12,990 nt of DNA from DASWHF01 sp036393295 (GTDB lineage: Bacteria > Pseudomonadota > Gammaproteobacteria > Acidiferrobacterales > UBA6901): positions 1-12,990 of the forward strand of contig DASWHF010000137.1 in NCBI GenBank assembly GCA_036393295.1. Reading direction: 5' to 3'. Below are positions 7,094 through 12,990 of this stretch, one piece after another. Position 1 is the first letter of the stretch; each line of letters starts with the position of its first letter. The notes beneath the pieces are model-generated. The model worked only from the letters and a program-made list of their open reading frames with translations. It ran no database searches and was not told the DNA's origin. The translations under genes were made by a program, and so were the position numbers.

Positions 7094-7158
7094 AAAACCC
7101 GGGTCCGAGAGGATTTTTCTCTAAATATTAGCAACAATTCCTCTCTGACCCGGGTTAT
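7094..7158. repeat. Imperfect inverted repeat of the CCCGGGTCAGAG family with AT-rich spacer
   Basis: AAAACCCGGGTCCGAGAGGA (7094-7113) pairs with 7139-7158 at 18 of 20 positions; the spacer 7114-7138 is AT-rich. The arms share ACCCGGGTC and GAG with the palindrome at 5676-5714. It starts 14 bases after the beta-helix stop codon and may end that transcript, although it also has the form of a small non-coding mobile repeat. Confidence 0.75.
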
Positions 7159-7238
7159 CTTGTGAAGTTGGTCACAGACAGGGACGTGCGGTTGCGGTTC
7201 ACTGTTGCCACTTCGCGTGCTGGGAGGGAAGGGGGCAA

Positions 7239-9245
7239 ATGGTAATCGCACGGCAGTCGAGCCAGGTGGCCGGGGCGGTCTTCGAACGTGCCCTGGGCGT
7301 TGCGGTACTCCTGCTGATGTTCGTCTGCGCCGTGCCGCCGGCGCTGGCGGACGACGAGGTGACTGTCACCATCGAGCGCGTCGAGCAGCTCGAGTGCGTC
7401 GATGAAACCCTGTGGTGGTGCGGATCGGACGGGGATTTCTACGCCAAGGTCGTGATCGACGGCGGCAACTTCGAGAGCAGCCCGATCGACAACGATGCCG
7501 ACATCTCGCCTGGCTGGACCTTCCGGCGCACCGTGACCTCGCGCAGCATCGGCATCCGCATCGAGATCTGGGACTCGGACGGCGTGCTGCGCTTCGGCGA
7601 CGACCATGTCGACATCACCTCGGGCAGCGGCCGCAACCTCAATCTCACCTTGAATCTCGACAGCTGCACCCTCAGCGGCGGCGTCTCGGGCAGTTGCGGG
7701 GCGACGGCCACCACCAGCGGCACCAGCGACGACCGCGCGCGGGTGCGCTTCCGCATCGACGTGACGCCGGTGCGGCTCGGCGAGGTCGAAGTGATCGTCG
7801 AGCGGCTGACGACGCTCGAATGCGTGGACGATTTCCTCTGGTGGTGCGGCTCGTCGGCGGACTACTACGGGCGCATCGGCATCGACGGCGTCGAGCAGAA
7901 CAACGAAACCCGCGGCGAGAGCACCCAGTTCGGCAACCAGGACGACGCCGCCGCCTACTGGCGCTTCACGCGCTGGGTGAACCTCAATCGCGCCTCGATC
8001 CCGATCGACGTGCGCATCATGGACTCCGACGGCTTTCTCAACGCCGACGACACCGTGGACGTGCAGCCCGGCGGCGGGCGGGTGCTGGAGCTCGATCTCG
8101 ATCCGGCGCGCTGCACGATCAGCGGCGAGGCCACCGGGCGCTGCGGCGACATCCTCGACGTCGGCTCGCGCATCGACGTCAGCGGCAACCAGAGCGACCG
8201 CGCGCGCCTGCAGATGCGCGTGCGGGTCTACGACCAGCCGCGGCTCTACGTGCGCTGCCTGCACTCGCCGATCTGGCCGCAGCCGGGCGACACCGTGACC
8301 TTCACCGCCGACACGCTGGACGCCAACATGCGGCCGATCGTCGCCGACCGCATCGAGCTCCTGCAGCCGTCGACCGGCACCGGCAACGTGCGCACCTGCA
8401 CCAACGCCTCGACCTGCGAGATCCGCCTGAACGCCCCGAGCAACATGACCTTCAGCTACCAGTGCCGCGCCGACGAGCGCGGCGTGGCGGCCACGACCGG
8501 GCGCCGCACCTCGATCATCGGCCCGCCGGCCACCGGCCGCGCGGTGCCGGTCGTGCAGCACCAGACCACGGACCGGGCCATGGACCTGGTGTTCATCGCC
8601 GACAGCGACAACTACGCCAGCGCCAACGCGGCGACCTTCAGCAACGACGTGCACAGGGTGATCCGCGACGCCTACCTGTCGGACGAGCTGTTCCTGCGCA
8701 ACCAGGGGCGGTTCAACTTCTGGATCGCCCAGGACCTGGGCGACGCGCACGGCTTCAATCCGCCGTCGCCGTGCCAGACCGCGCCGGCCAACTGGGCGAC
8801 CGACTATACCTTCGCGGACAGCGGCGTGCTGCTGCACACCGACAACCTGCGCGACTGCGCGAGCGGCGGGATCTTCAGCACCGAGCCGGGCTCGACCGCC
8901 ACCGTGCGCCACGAGACCGGGCACAGCCCGTTCGGCCTGGCCGACGAGTATTGCTGCGACGGCGGTTATTTCCAGACCGGGGCCAACCCGAACCTGTACG
9001 GGCCGGATCCGGCCGGCAGCACCACGGCGCTGGCGGCCTGCCAGGCCGACGCGCTGGCCGGGCTGCGCAGTTCCTGCATCGGTTTCACGTCGACGCGGGT
9101 GAGCAGCGGCAGCCGGTTCTTCCGACTCGACCACGCGCCGGCGCCCGGCGACGAGGACGTGGAGAACGACCGCATGGTGGACAACAAGCTGCCGCGCGCC
9201 GCCGACGAGCGCCGCATCCAGGCGATCATCAATGCCCTGCCTTGA
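7239..9245 (+). CDS. Secreted M64-like zinc metalloprotease with tandem N-terminal domains
   Basis: This 668-residue exported protein has a signal peptide (1-37, ending PPALA). Two homologous beta-rich domains follow, about 39-147 and 181-296. Each opens with V-x-V-x-ERL/V, then LECVD-x3-WWCGS (51-63 and 193-205), an I-x-D-G strand, an I/M-x-DSDG-x-L motif and a C-T-I/L-SG end. An Ig-like segment (about 335-430) precedes the catalytic domain (about 440-668). That domain has the M64-like opening DLVFIADSDNYAS, FNFWIAQD, and the zinc motif H558-E559-T-G-H562 continuing as GLADEY (566-571). This strongly resembles the HExxH-GLADEY block of peptidase family M64 (IgA peptidase-like); D569 may be the third metal ligand. 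A purine-rich GGGAGGGAAGGGGG precedes the ATG. The substrate is unknown. It is probably co-transcribed with the lipoprotein gene downstream. Confidence 0.85.
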   Translation: MVIARQSSQVAGAVFERALGVAVLLLMFVCAVPPALADDEVTVTIERVEQLECVDETLWWCGSDGDFYAKVVIDGGNFESSPIDNDADISPGWTFRRTVTSRSIGIRIEIWDSDGVLRFGDDHVDITSGSGRNLNLTLNLDSCTLSGGVSGSCGATATTSGTSDDRARVRFRIDVTPVRLGEVEVIVERLTTLECVDDFLWWCGSSADYYGRIGIDGVEQNNETRGESTQFGNQDDAAAYWRFTRWVNLNRASIPIDVRIMDSDGFLNADDTVDVQPGGGRVLELDLDPARCTISGEATGRCGDILDVGSRIDVSGNQSDRARLQMRVRVYDQPRLYVRCLHSPIWPQPGDTVTFTADTLDANMRPIVADRIELLQPSTGTGNVRTCTNASTCEIRLNAPSNMTFSYQCRADERGVAATTGRRTSIIGPPATGRAVPVVQHQTTDRAMDLVFIADSDNYASANAATFSNDVHRVIRDAYLSDELFLRNQGRFNFWIAQDLGDAHGFNPPSPCQTAPANWATDYTFADSGVLLHTDNLRDCASGGIFSTEPGSTATVRHETGHSPFGLADEYCCDGGYFQTGANPNLYGPDPAGSTTALAACQADALAGLRSSCIGFTSTRVSSGSRFFRLDHAPAPGDEDVENDRMVDNKLPRAADERRIQAIINALP

Positions 9246-9290
9246 CCGCGGGCACGGAATGGAGAATGGTGTAGCCGAGGCCATGACACG

Positions 9291-9920
9291 ATGACTACGC
9301 ACTACCGCAATATCATCTGGCGAAATATCCTGTGGATGCTGCCGCTGCTGCTCGCCGGCTGCGCCGAGCCCACCGACGGCGACCGCAACCGCGTCGTGGC
9401 GCAGCAGGCGGACGAGGCGCCGGTGACGCAGCGCATCGACGGCGGCGCCATGACCGCGGTGCCGGCCGACGAGCCGGTCCCGGCGCCGCGGCCGTTCGTC
9501 AAGGTGCTGGCCGTCGACATGAGCGTCGACAAGCAGGGCGCGGTGCAGCTCAAGAACCCGCGCGTCCAGTACGGCGAGCCGCCCAACCAGACCGGCAATC
9601 CGCCGATGTTCACCGCGCAGCTGCTGAATCGCGCCGGCGGCGCCATCGTCTCGGTGCCGCTGTGGGACCCGCGCTGGACCTTCGTCTGGAGCGAGGACAA
9701 GGATCGCGACTTCGTGGACCTGGCCGAGTCGGCCGAAACCGTGGTCATCGTCCCGTTCGACGGGGCGATGACGACGATGACCATCGTGAAGGACAAGGAG
9801 CGCGTGGCGAGCGTCGATCTCGCGGACGCGATCGCCGGGTTCTGCGCCAAGAACCGCGAGGACCCGGACTGCCGCAAGCGCCCCGCGCCGAATCCGTCGG
9901 CCAATCAGAAACCGCAGTAA
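9291..9920 (+). CDS. Lipoprotein of unknown function, paired with the protease
   Basis: This 209-residue lipoprotein has a hydrophobic signal (WRNILWMLPLLLAGC) with lipobox L21-A22-G23 and acyl-acceptor C24. A Pro/Ala-rich, flexible stretch to about residue 67 leads into a beta-rich domain (FVKVLAVDMSVDKQGAVQL, FTAQLLNRAGGAIVSVPLWDPRWTFVW, ETVVIVPFDGAMTTMTIVKD) and a C-terminal helix with two cysteines (FCAKNREDPDC). The VPLWDPRWTFV strand and the following acidic loop look like a surface-recognition domain, but I know no named family with certainty. It begins 45 bp after the protease stop, same strand, with GAGG ten bases before the ATG. This spacing suggests translation from one mRNA and a shared job at the outer membrane, for example tethering or processing, which is inference. 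Confidence 0.75.
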   Translation: MTTHYRNIIWRNILWMLPLLLAGCAEPTDGDRNRVVAQQADEAPVTQRIDGGAMTAVPADEPVPAPRPFVKVLAVDMSVDKQGAVQLKNPRVQYGEPPNQTGNPPMFTAQLLNRAGGAIVSVPLWDPRWTFVWSEDKDRDFVDLAESAETVVIVPFDGAMTTMTIVKDKERVASVDLADAIAGFCAKNREDPDCRKRPAPNPSANQKPQ

Positions 9921-9927
9921 CCCGGTG

Positions 9928-9987
9928 CGGGGCGTCCTGCCCCGCCGAATCTCCGTCGAGCGGTGCGGCGCTGGGCTGGAAGCCCAG
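9928..9987. repeat. Two short dispersed-type hairpins
   Basis: CGGGGC (9928-9933), loop GTCCT, GCCCCG (9939-9944) forms the first hairpin, eight bases after the lipoprotein stop. CTGGGCT (9971-9977), loop GGA, AGCCCAG (9981-9987) forms the second and runs into CCTAC. Both resemble GTAGG-style intergenic repeats common in proteobacteria, like the pair after tsaB. Neither is followed by a T-run, so termination is doubtful. Confidence 0.6.
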
Positions 9988-9998
9988 CCTACAACTAC

Positions 9999-10205
9999 TG
10001 TCATTGCGGGAGTGCGAAGCGCCCGGGGCGGAACCCCCGACTGTCATTGCGAGGCCCGCGAAGCGGGCCGCTGCAATCTCCGTTTGGAGGCTCAGGGCGC
10101 TCACGGAGCTTGCTTCGTCGCCTTCGGCTCCTCGCAATGACACGGGTTGGGCTCGGGGCGTTCATGGAGTTCGCTTCGTCGCCTCGCTCCTCGCAATGAC
10201 GGTGG
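9999..10205. repeat. Cluster of four GTCATTGCGAGG-type dispersed repeats
   Basis: Two copies read forward (9999-10021, starting TGTCATTGCGGGAGTGCG; 10041-10083, TGTCATTGCGAGGCCCGCG with an inserted GC-rich hairpin and ending CTGCAATCTCCG). Two are inverted (10104-10144 and 10163-10205, each ending CTCCTCGCAATGAC). The consensus GTCATTGCGAGGAGCGAAGCGACGAAGCAATCTC is a repeat kind I know from many unrelated bacterial genomes. The inverted arrangement gives long stems. The stretch from 9921 to 10338 holds no gene apart from the run-up to the next start; frames crossing it are artefacts. Confidence 0.8.
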
Positions 10206-10338
10206 AAAATGGGGCGGTATGGATTGCATCCCAGGCCGTGCCCGTGGCAGGATGTCGCGCTGAAACATAACAAGCCGCCGGCCCCGCTCCACGGGCAGGC
10301 ACGGCGGCGATTCGCAAACGGTGCTAGGAGGCAGAGGG

Positions 10339-10593
10339 ATGCTGCGTGTCGTTGCGGTATTTATCGGTGCGGTCGTGCTCATGCTGACCCTGTTCCAGTC
10401 CATCGCCATCGCGGTCGGCTGGTGGCAGGGCCGGATCGTTTCGCTGGGCGGCGGGGAGCTGTTCTGGCTCCTGCTGCTGCCGGTGTTGCTGGCGGTCTAT
10501 CTGCGCGGATTCCCGTTTTTGCGGGCCGGCTGCGCGGTCTGCCCGGAGCGCGACGAGTGCGCGCGCCAGACCGCGCGCGACACCGGCCCGTAG
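10339..10593 (+). CDS. Small membrane protein with C-terminal cysteine cluster (84 aa)
   Basis: I do not recognise a family. Two hydrophobic segments (about residues 4-27 and 41-55) flank a short polar loop (WWQGRIVSLGGGE), predicting an inner-membrane hairpin with both ends on one side. The C-terminal tail has C65-A-V-C68-P and C74, a CX2CX5C cluster that could bind a metal or form a disulfide. The ATG at 10339 has AGGAGG (10326-10331) at good spacing. The next gene starts five bases after this stop, so the two are probably translationally coupled. Confidence 0.65.
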   Translation: MLRVVAVFIGAVVLMLTLFQSIAIAVGWWQGRIVSLGGGELFWLLLLPVLLAVYLRGFPFLRAGCAVCPERDECARQTARDTGP

Positions 10594-10598
10594 ATGCC

Positions 10599-11045
10599 GT
10601 GCGTGCGCGTGCCGCCGGCATCGCGGCCGGGGTGCTGGCCGCCGGCCTGGCGCTGCTCGTCGTGAGCGGCGCGCGCGGCGCCGGGCTCGGCGTGCGCGAC
10701 GGCCGGCTCGCGCCCTGCCCGCAGACACCCAACTGCGTGTCCAGTCAGGCGGCCGACGCCGGGCACGCCATCGCGCCGCTGCGCTACGCCGGGTCACCGG
10801 ACGCGGCGCGCGAACGGCTCAAGCAGGTGGTCGCCGCCATGCCGCGCACGCGGTTGGTCGCCGAGCGCGACGGGTATCTGCACTACGAGTTCACCTCCCT
10901 GATCTTCCGCTTCGTCGACGACGTCGAGTTCTGGGTCGACGACCAGGCCGGTCTGATCCACGTGCGCTCGGCCTCGCGCGTCGGCCGCTCCGACCTCGGG
11001 GTCAACCGCAAGCGGGTGGAGCGCCTGCGCGAACGCTTTTCCTGA
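10599..11045 (+). CDS. DUF1499 family protein
   Basis: This 148-residue protein has one N-terminal hydrophobic segment (about 6-24) and a DUF1499 domain. Family marks are C40-P-Q-T-P-N-C46-V-S-S, the central LRYAGSPDAARERLKQVVAAMPRT, and the C-terminal FVDDVEFWVD, then IHVRSASRVGRSDLGVNRKRVERLRE. The biochemical function of the family is not established; members are usually envelope-associated. The frame is open far upstream (to 10209) through repeat sequence, so I place the start at the GTG at 10599, just after the preceding stop and before the hydrophobic segment. No strong ribosome site is seen there, consistent with coupling to the upstream gene. Confidence 0.8.
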   Translation: MRARAAGIAAGVLAAGLALLVVSGARGAGLGVRDGRLAPCPQTPNCVSSQAADAGHAIAPLRYAGSPDAARERLKQVVAAMPRTRLVAERDGYLHYEFTSLIFRFVDDVEFWVDDQAGLIHVRSASRVGRSDLGVNRKRVERLRERFS

Positions 11046-11142
11046 GGCGCCGCGGGCTGGACGCCGGCGGCACCGGCGGCGACAATGGATTGGCCGGTTC
11101 CGGCCCGACGGCCCGGCCGCCCGCGGCCGCCGGCGATATCCG

Positions 11143-11745
11143 ATGACAACCATGAAGCCATTTTCGGAAGCCTGCGAACGCAACAAGGACCCGCTGCTCA
11201 ACGTGCTGCGCGCGGTGCTGGCCGACCGGCGCACGGTGCTGGAGATCGGCAGCGGCACCGGCCAGCACGCGGTGTACTTCGCCGGCCATCTGCCGCATCT
11301 CACCTGGCTCACCAGCGACCTGCCGGCCAACCACGCCGGCATCCGCGCCTGGCTCGACGAGGAGAAACCGCCCAACGTGCGGCCGCCGATTCACCTCGAT
11401 GTTGCCGCGCGGCCGTGGCCGGTGCCGGCGGTCGACGCGGTGTTCTCGGCCAACACCGCGCATATCCTGGCCTGGCCGCTGGTCGCGGAGATGTTCGCCG
11501 GCATCGGACAGGTGCTGGGCGCGGATGGTATCCTATGCCTCTACGGGCCGTTCAATTACGGTGGCCGCTGCACCAGCGACAGCAATGCCAGCTTCGACCT
11601 GTGGTTGAAGCAGCGCGACCCGGCCAGCGCCATCCGCGACTTCGAGGCGGTCGACGCGCTGGCGCGCGCCCAGGGGCTCGCGTTGGTGCAGGACTACGCG
11701 ATGCCGGCCAACAACCGCACCCTGGTGTGGCGACGCGGCGCCTGA
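11143..11745 (+). CDS. DUF938 family SAM-dependent methyltransferase-like protein
   Basis: This 200-residue protein starts with the DUF938 hallmark MKPFSEACERNKDPLL. It then shows a Rossmann methyltransferase motif I, VLEIGSGTGQHAVYFA (32-47), an acidic residue after LTWLTSD, and VDAVFSANTAHILAW around the motif IV region. Later parts include a FNYGGRCTSDSNASFD segment and the ending NNRTLVWRR. The fold and SAM-binding loop are convincing; the methyl acceptor is unknown. Start choice: ATG at 11143, though ATG at 11152 (MKPFSE) is equally plausible, as neither has a strong ribosome site. It sits ten bases upstream of the next gene on the same strand. Confidence 0.85.
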   Translation: MTTMKPFSEACERNKDPLLNVLRAVLADRRTVLEIGSGTGQHAVYFAGHLPHLTWLTSDLPANHAGIRAWLDEEKPPNVRPPIHLDVAARPWPVPAVDAVFSANTAHILAWPLVAEMFAGIGQVLGADGILCLYGPFNYGGRCTSDSNASFDLWLKQRDPASAIRDFEAVDALARAQGLALVQDYAMPANNRTLVWRRGA

Positions 11746-11755
11746 GCCCGCTCAC

Positions 11756-12142
11756 ATGAACGAGAACCCCAAGGACATGTCGACACCGGAAACCGAAAAC
11801 CGCGCGGCACGCGCCCGCGACCCCGAGGCGCTGTTCAACGTGGCCGCGCTCGGCTACGGGCTGCAGGCCTTGGGCCTGTTGCTGCCGCTGTTCTTTCTGG
11901 CGGCGGTGGTGGCCGCCTACGTGAAGCGCGACGATGCCAACGGCTCCTGGCTCGCCAGCCACTTCCGCTGGCAGATCCGCAGTTTCTGGTTCGGCCTGCT
12001 GGGCGTGAGCCTCGGCACGCTCACCTCGTGGATCTTCATCGGCTACGTCATCCTGGTCGGCGTCTGGGTGTGGCTGGTCTATCGGGTGGTGAAGGGCGGC
12101 CTGTATCTCTATGACCGGCGCCCGATCGGGGTCGCCGCCTGA
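11756..12142 (+). CDS. COG3671 / DUF4870-like membrane protein
   Basis: This 128-residue inner-membrane protein has a polar N terminus (about 25 residues) and three hydrophobic segments (about 30-55, 76-92 and 94-112). Between the first two lies a conserved loop AYVKRDDANGSWLASHFRWQIRSFW. That loop, particularly W-x2-SHFRWQIRSFW, is the mark of this widespread but uncharacterised family. It ends in a short basic tail after VVKGGLYLYDRRP. The ATG at 11756 follows the methyltransferase-like gene by ten bases; an in-frame ATG at 11777 with AAGGAC before it is an alternative. tsaB begins 16 bases after its stop, so all appear to lie in one transcription unit. Confidence 0.8.
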   Translation: MNENPKDMSTPETENRAARARDPEALFNVAALGYGLQALGLLLPLFFLAAVVAAYVKRDDANGSWLASHFRWQIRSFWFGLLGVSLGTLTSWIFIGYVILVGVWVWLVYRVVKGGLYLYDRRPIGVAA

Positions 12143-12158
12143 CGGCGGCCGCGCGCGC

Positions 12159-12827
12159 ATGCGGCTCCTCGCCCTCGACACGTCCACCGAGGCGTGCAGC
12201 GCGGCCCTGACGCTCGACGGGCGGATCAGCGAGCGCTTCCTGCTCGGCCGGCAGCATTCCAGCCAGCTCCTCGCCATGATCGCCGAACTGCTGGCCGAGG
12301 CCGGAATCGCGCTCAAGCAGCTCGACGCGCTCGCCTTTGGCCGCGGCCCCGGCGCCTTCACCGGCCTGCGCATCGGCACCGGGGTGGTGCAGGGGCTGGC
12401 CTTCGGCGCCGGGCTGCCGGTGGTGCCGGTGTCGTCGCTGGCCGCGCTCGCCCAGGGCGAGTCGGCGCCGCGCGTGCTGGCGGCCCTGGACGCGCGCATG
12501 GGCCAGGTCTACTGGGGTGCGTTCGAGCGCGACGCCGGCGGGCTGATGCGACCGGCCGGCGCCGAGGGCCTGGTCACGCCGGCGACGCTGACGCCGCCGC
12601 CCGGCCGCTGGTGGGGCGTGGGTCGCGGCTGGGACGCCTACGGCGAGGCCCTGCGCGACCGCCTCGGGCCGGTGCTCGAAGGCTACACGCCGAACGCCTG
12701 GCCGCATGCCGCCCAGGTGGCGGTGCTGGGCGCCGCCGGCTTCGCCGCCGGTGCGGGCGTCCCGGCCGAGCAGGCCTTGCCGGTTTACCTGCGCGACGAC
12801 GTCGCCCGGCCGGCGCGGCGCGGTTGA
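12159..12827 (+). CDS. tsaB: tRNA threonylcarbamoyladenosine biosynthesis protein TsaB
   Basis: TsaB is the inactive ASKHA-fold partner of TsaD; with TsaC, TsaD and TsaE it makes t6A at position 37 of ANN-decoding tRNAs in the cytoplasm. This 222-residue copy has the classical opening RLLALDTSTEACSAAL, the HSSQLL segment (33-38), the glycine-rich GRGPGAFTGLRIG (61-73), DARMGQVYWGAF in the second lobe, and the typical ending VYLRDDVA. Length matches the family (about 220-235). The ATG at 12159 starts the conserved N terminus directly, although only a GC-rich stretch precedes it, consistent with coupling to the upstream gene. Nothing appears missing. No other t6A gene is visible here. Confidence 0.95.
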   Translation: MRLLALDTSTEACSAALTLDGRISERFLLGRQHSSQLLAMIAELLAEAGIALKQLDALAFGRGPGAFTGLRIGTGVVQGLAFGAGLPVVPVSSLAALAQGESAPRVLAALDARMGQVYWGAFERDAGGLMRPAGAEGLVTPATLTPPPGRWWGVGRGWDAYGEALRDRLGPVLEGYTPNAWPHAAQVAVLGAAGFAAGAGVPAEQALPVYLRDDVARPARRG

Positions 12828-12853
12828 GCGCCCGGGTAAAGTCCCAACAAGCG

Positions 12854-12935
12854 GTGTAGGGTGGGGCCCAGCCCCACCGTAACGGCGCATAAAGCGATAA
12901 TGATCATTTCGGCGGGGCAGGGCCCCGCCCTACGC
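12854..12935. repeat. Long inverted repeat of GTAGGG(T/C)GGGGCCC type after tsaB
   Basis: The 25-base arms at 12854-12878 and 12911-12935 are reverse complements apart from about four differences, around a 32-base AT-richer spacer. Each arm itself contains GGGGC-type self-complementarity. The family is common between genes in proteobacteria. It lies 26 bases after the tsaB stop and could help end the tsaB transcript. The remaining bases to 12990 show no gene start I can support. Confidence 0.75.
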
Positions 12936-12990
12936 GGTTTTGATTTTCCCGTTTCATGGCGCTCACGACGCCGGCTGCTCGGAATCGTCT

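Noticed and set aside
7412..9274. A 620-codon plus-strand frame overlapping the protease in another phase
   Set aside because: It consists of Arg/Ala/His-rich low-complexity sequence created by GC bias, with no start signals.
7155..10004. A 949-codon open frame on the minus strand across the protease and lipoprotein genes
   Set aside because: It is an antisense shadow of strongly GC3-biased coding sequence. Its translation is low-complexity Arg/Ala/Val/His with no domain, while the plus strand carries a signal peptide, repeated domains and a zinc motif.
9999..10205. Possible CRISPR array in the repeat cluster
   Set aside because: Copies differ in orientation, length and sequence, and the spaces between them are irregular. 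They match a dispersed intergenic repeat type, and no cas gene is nearby.

Overview
The window is a GC-rich bacterial chromosome segment with strongly G/C-biased codon third positions. A complete tsaB gene, DUF1499, DUF938 and COG3671 genes, an exported cytochrome with an ethylbenzene-dehydrogenase-type haem domain and a DsrE-like lipoprotein all point to a Gram-negative proteobacterium. A gammaproteobacterium with respiratory or sulfur metabolism is the best guess, but that lineage call is inference. Many intergenic spaces carry dispersed palindromic repeats of kinds common in proteobacterial genomes.

Layout. 1-1628: a large imperfect intergenic hairpin repeat, then an IS4-family insertion sequence with an apparently intact transposase (full YREK signature). 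1653-2594 (minus): an AEC-family transporter whose stop codon touches a half-palindrome next to the IS. 2902-4194: a secreted cytochrome-like protein with one CXXCH and one CX3CH motif. 4326-4550: a 74-residue conserved-looking small protein behind a good sigma70-like promoter. 4564-5139 (minus): a DsrE-like lipoprotein, convergent with the small gene. 5158-5535: an unrecognised ORF with an internally duplicated LARGEL motif.

5676-9920 is the most unusual part. A secreted beta-helix-like protein (5892-7079) is bracketed by two members of one palindromic repeat family (core ACCCGGGTCAGAG). Next come a 668-residue secreted protease related to peptidase family M64, carrying two tandem copies of an LECVDxxxWWCGS domain, and a small lipoprotein 45 bp downstream. 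The protease and lipoprotein probably form one transcription unit acting at the cell surface.

9921-10205 is a mosaic of at least three dispersed repeat families. 10339-12827 is an ordinary, tightly packed, co-directional cluster: a two-helix small membrane protein, DUF1499, a DUF938 methyltransferase-like protein, a COG3671 membrane protein and TsaB (tRNA t6A synthesis). A further long inverted repeat follows tsaB. No rRNA, tRNA, CRISPR array or recognised defence system was seen.
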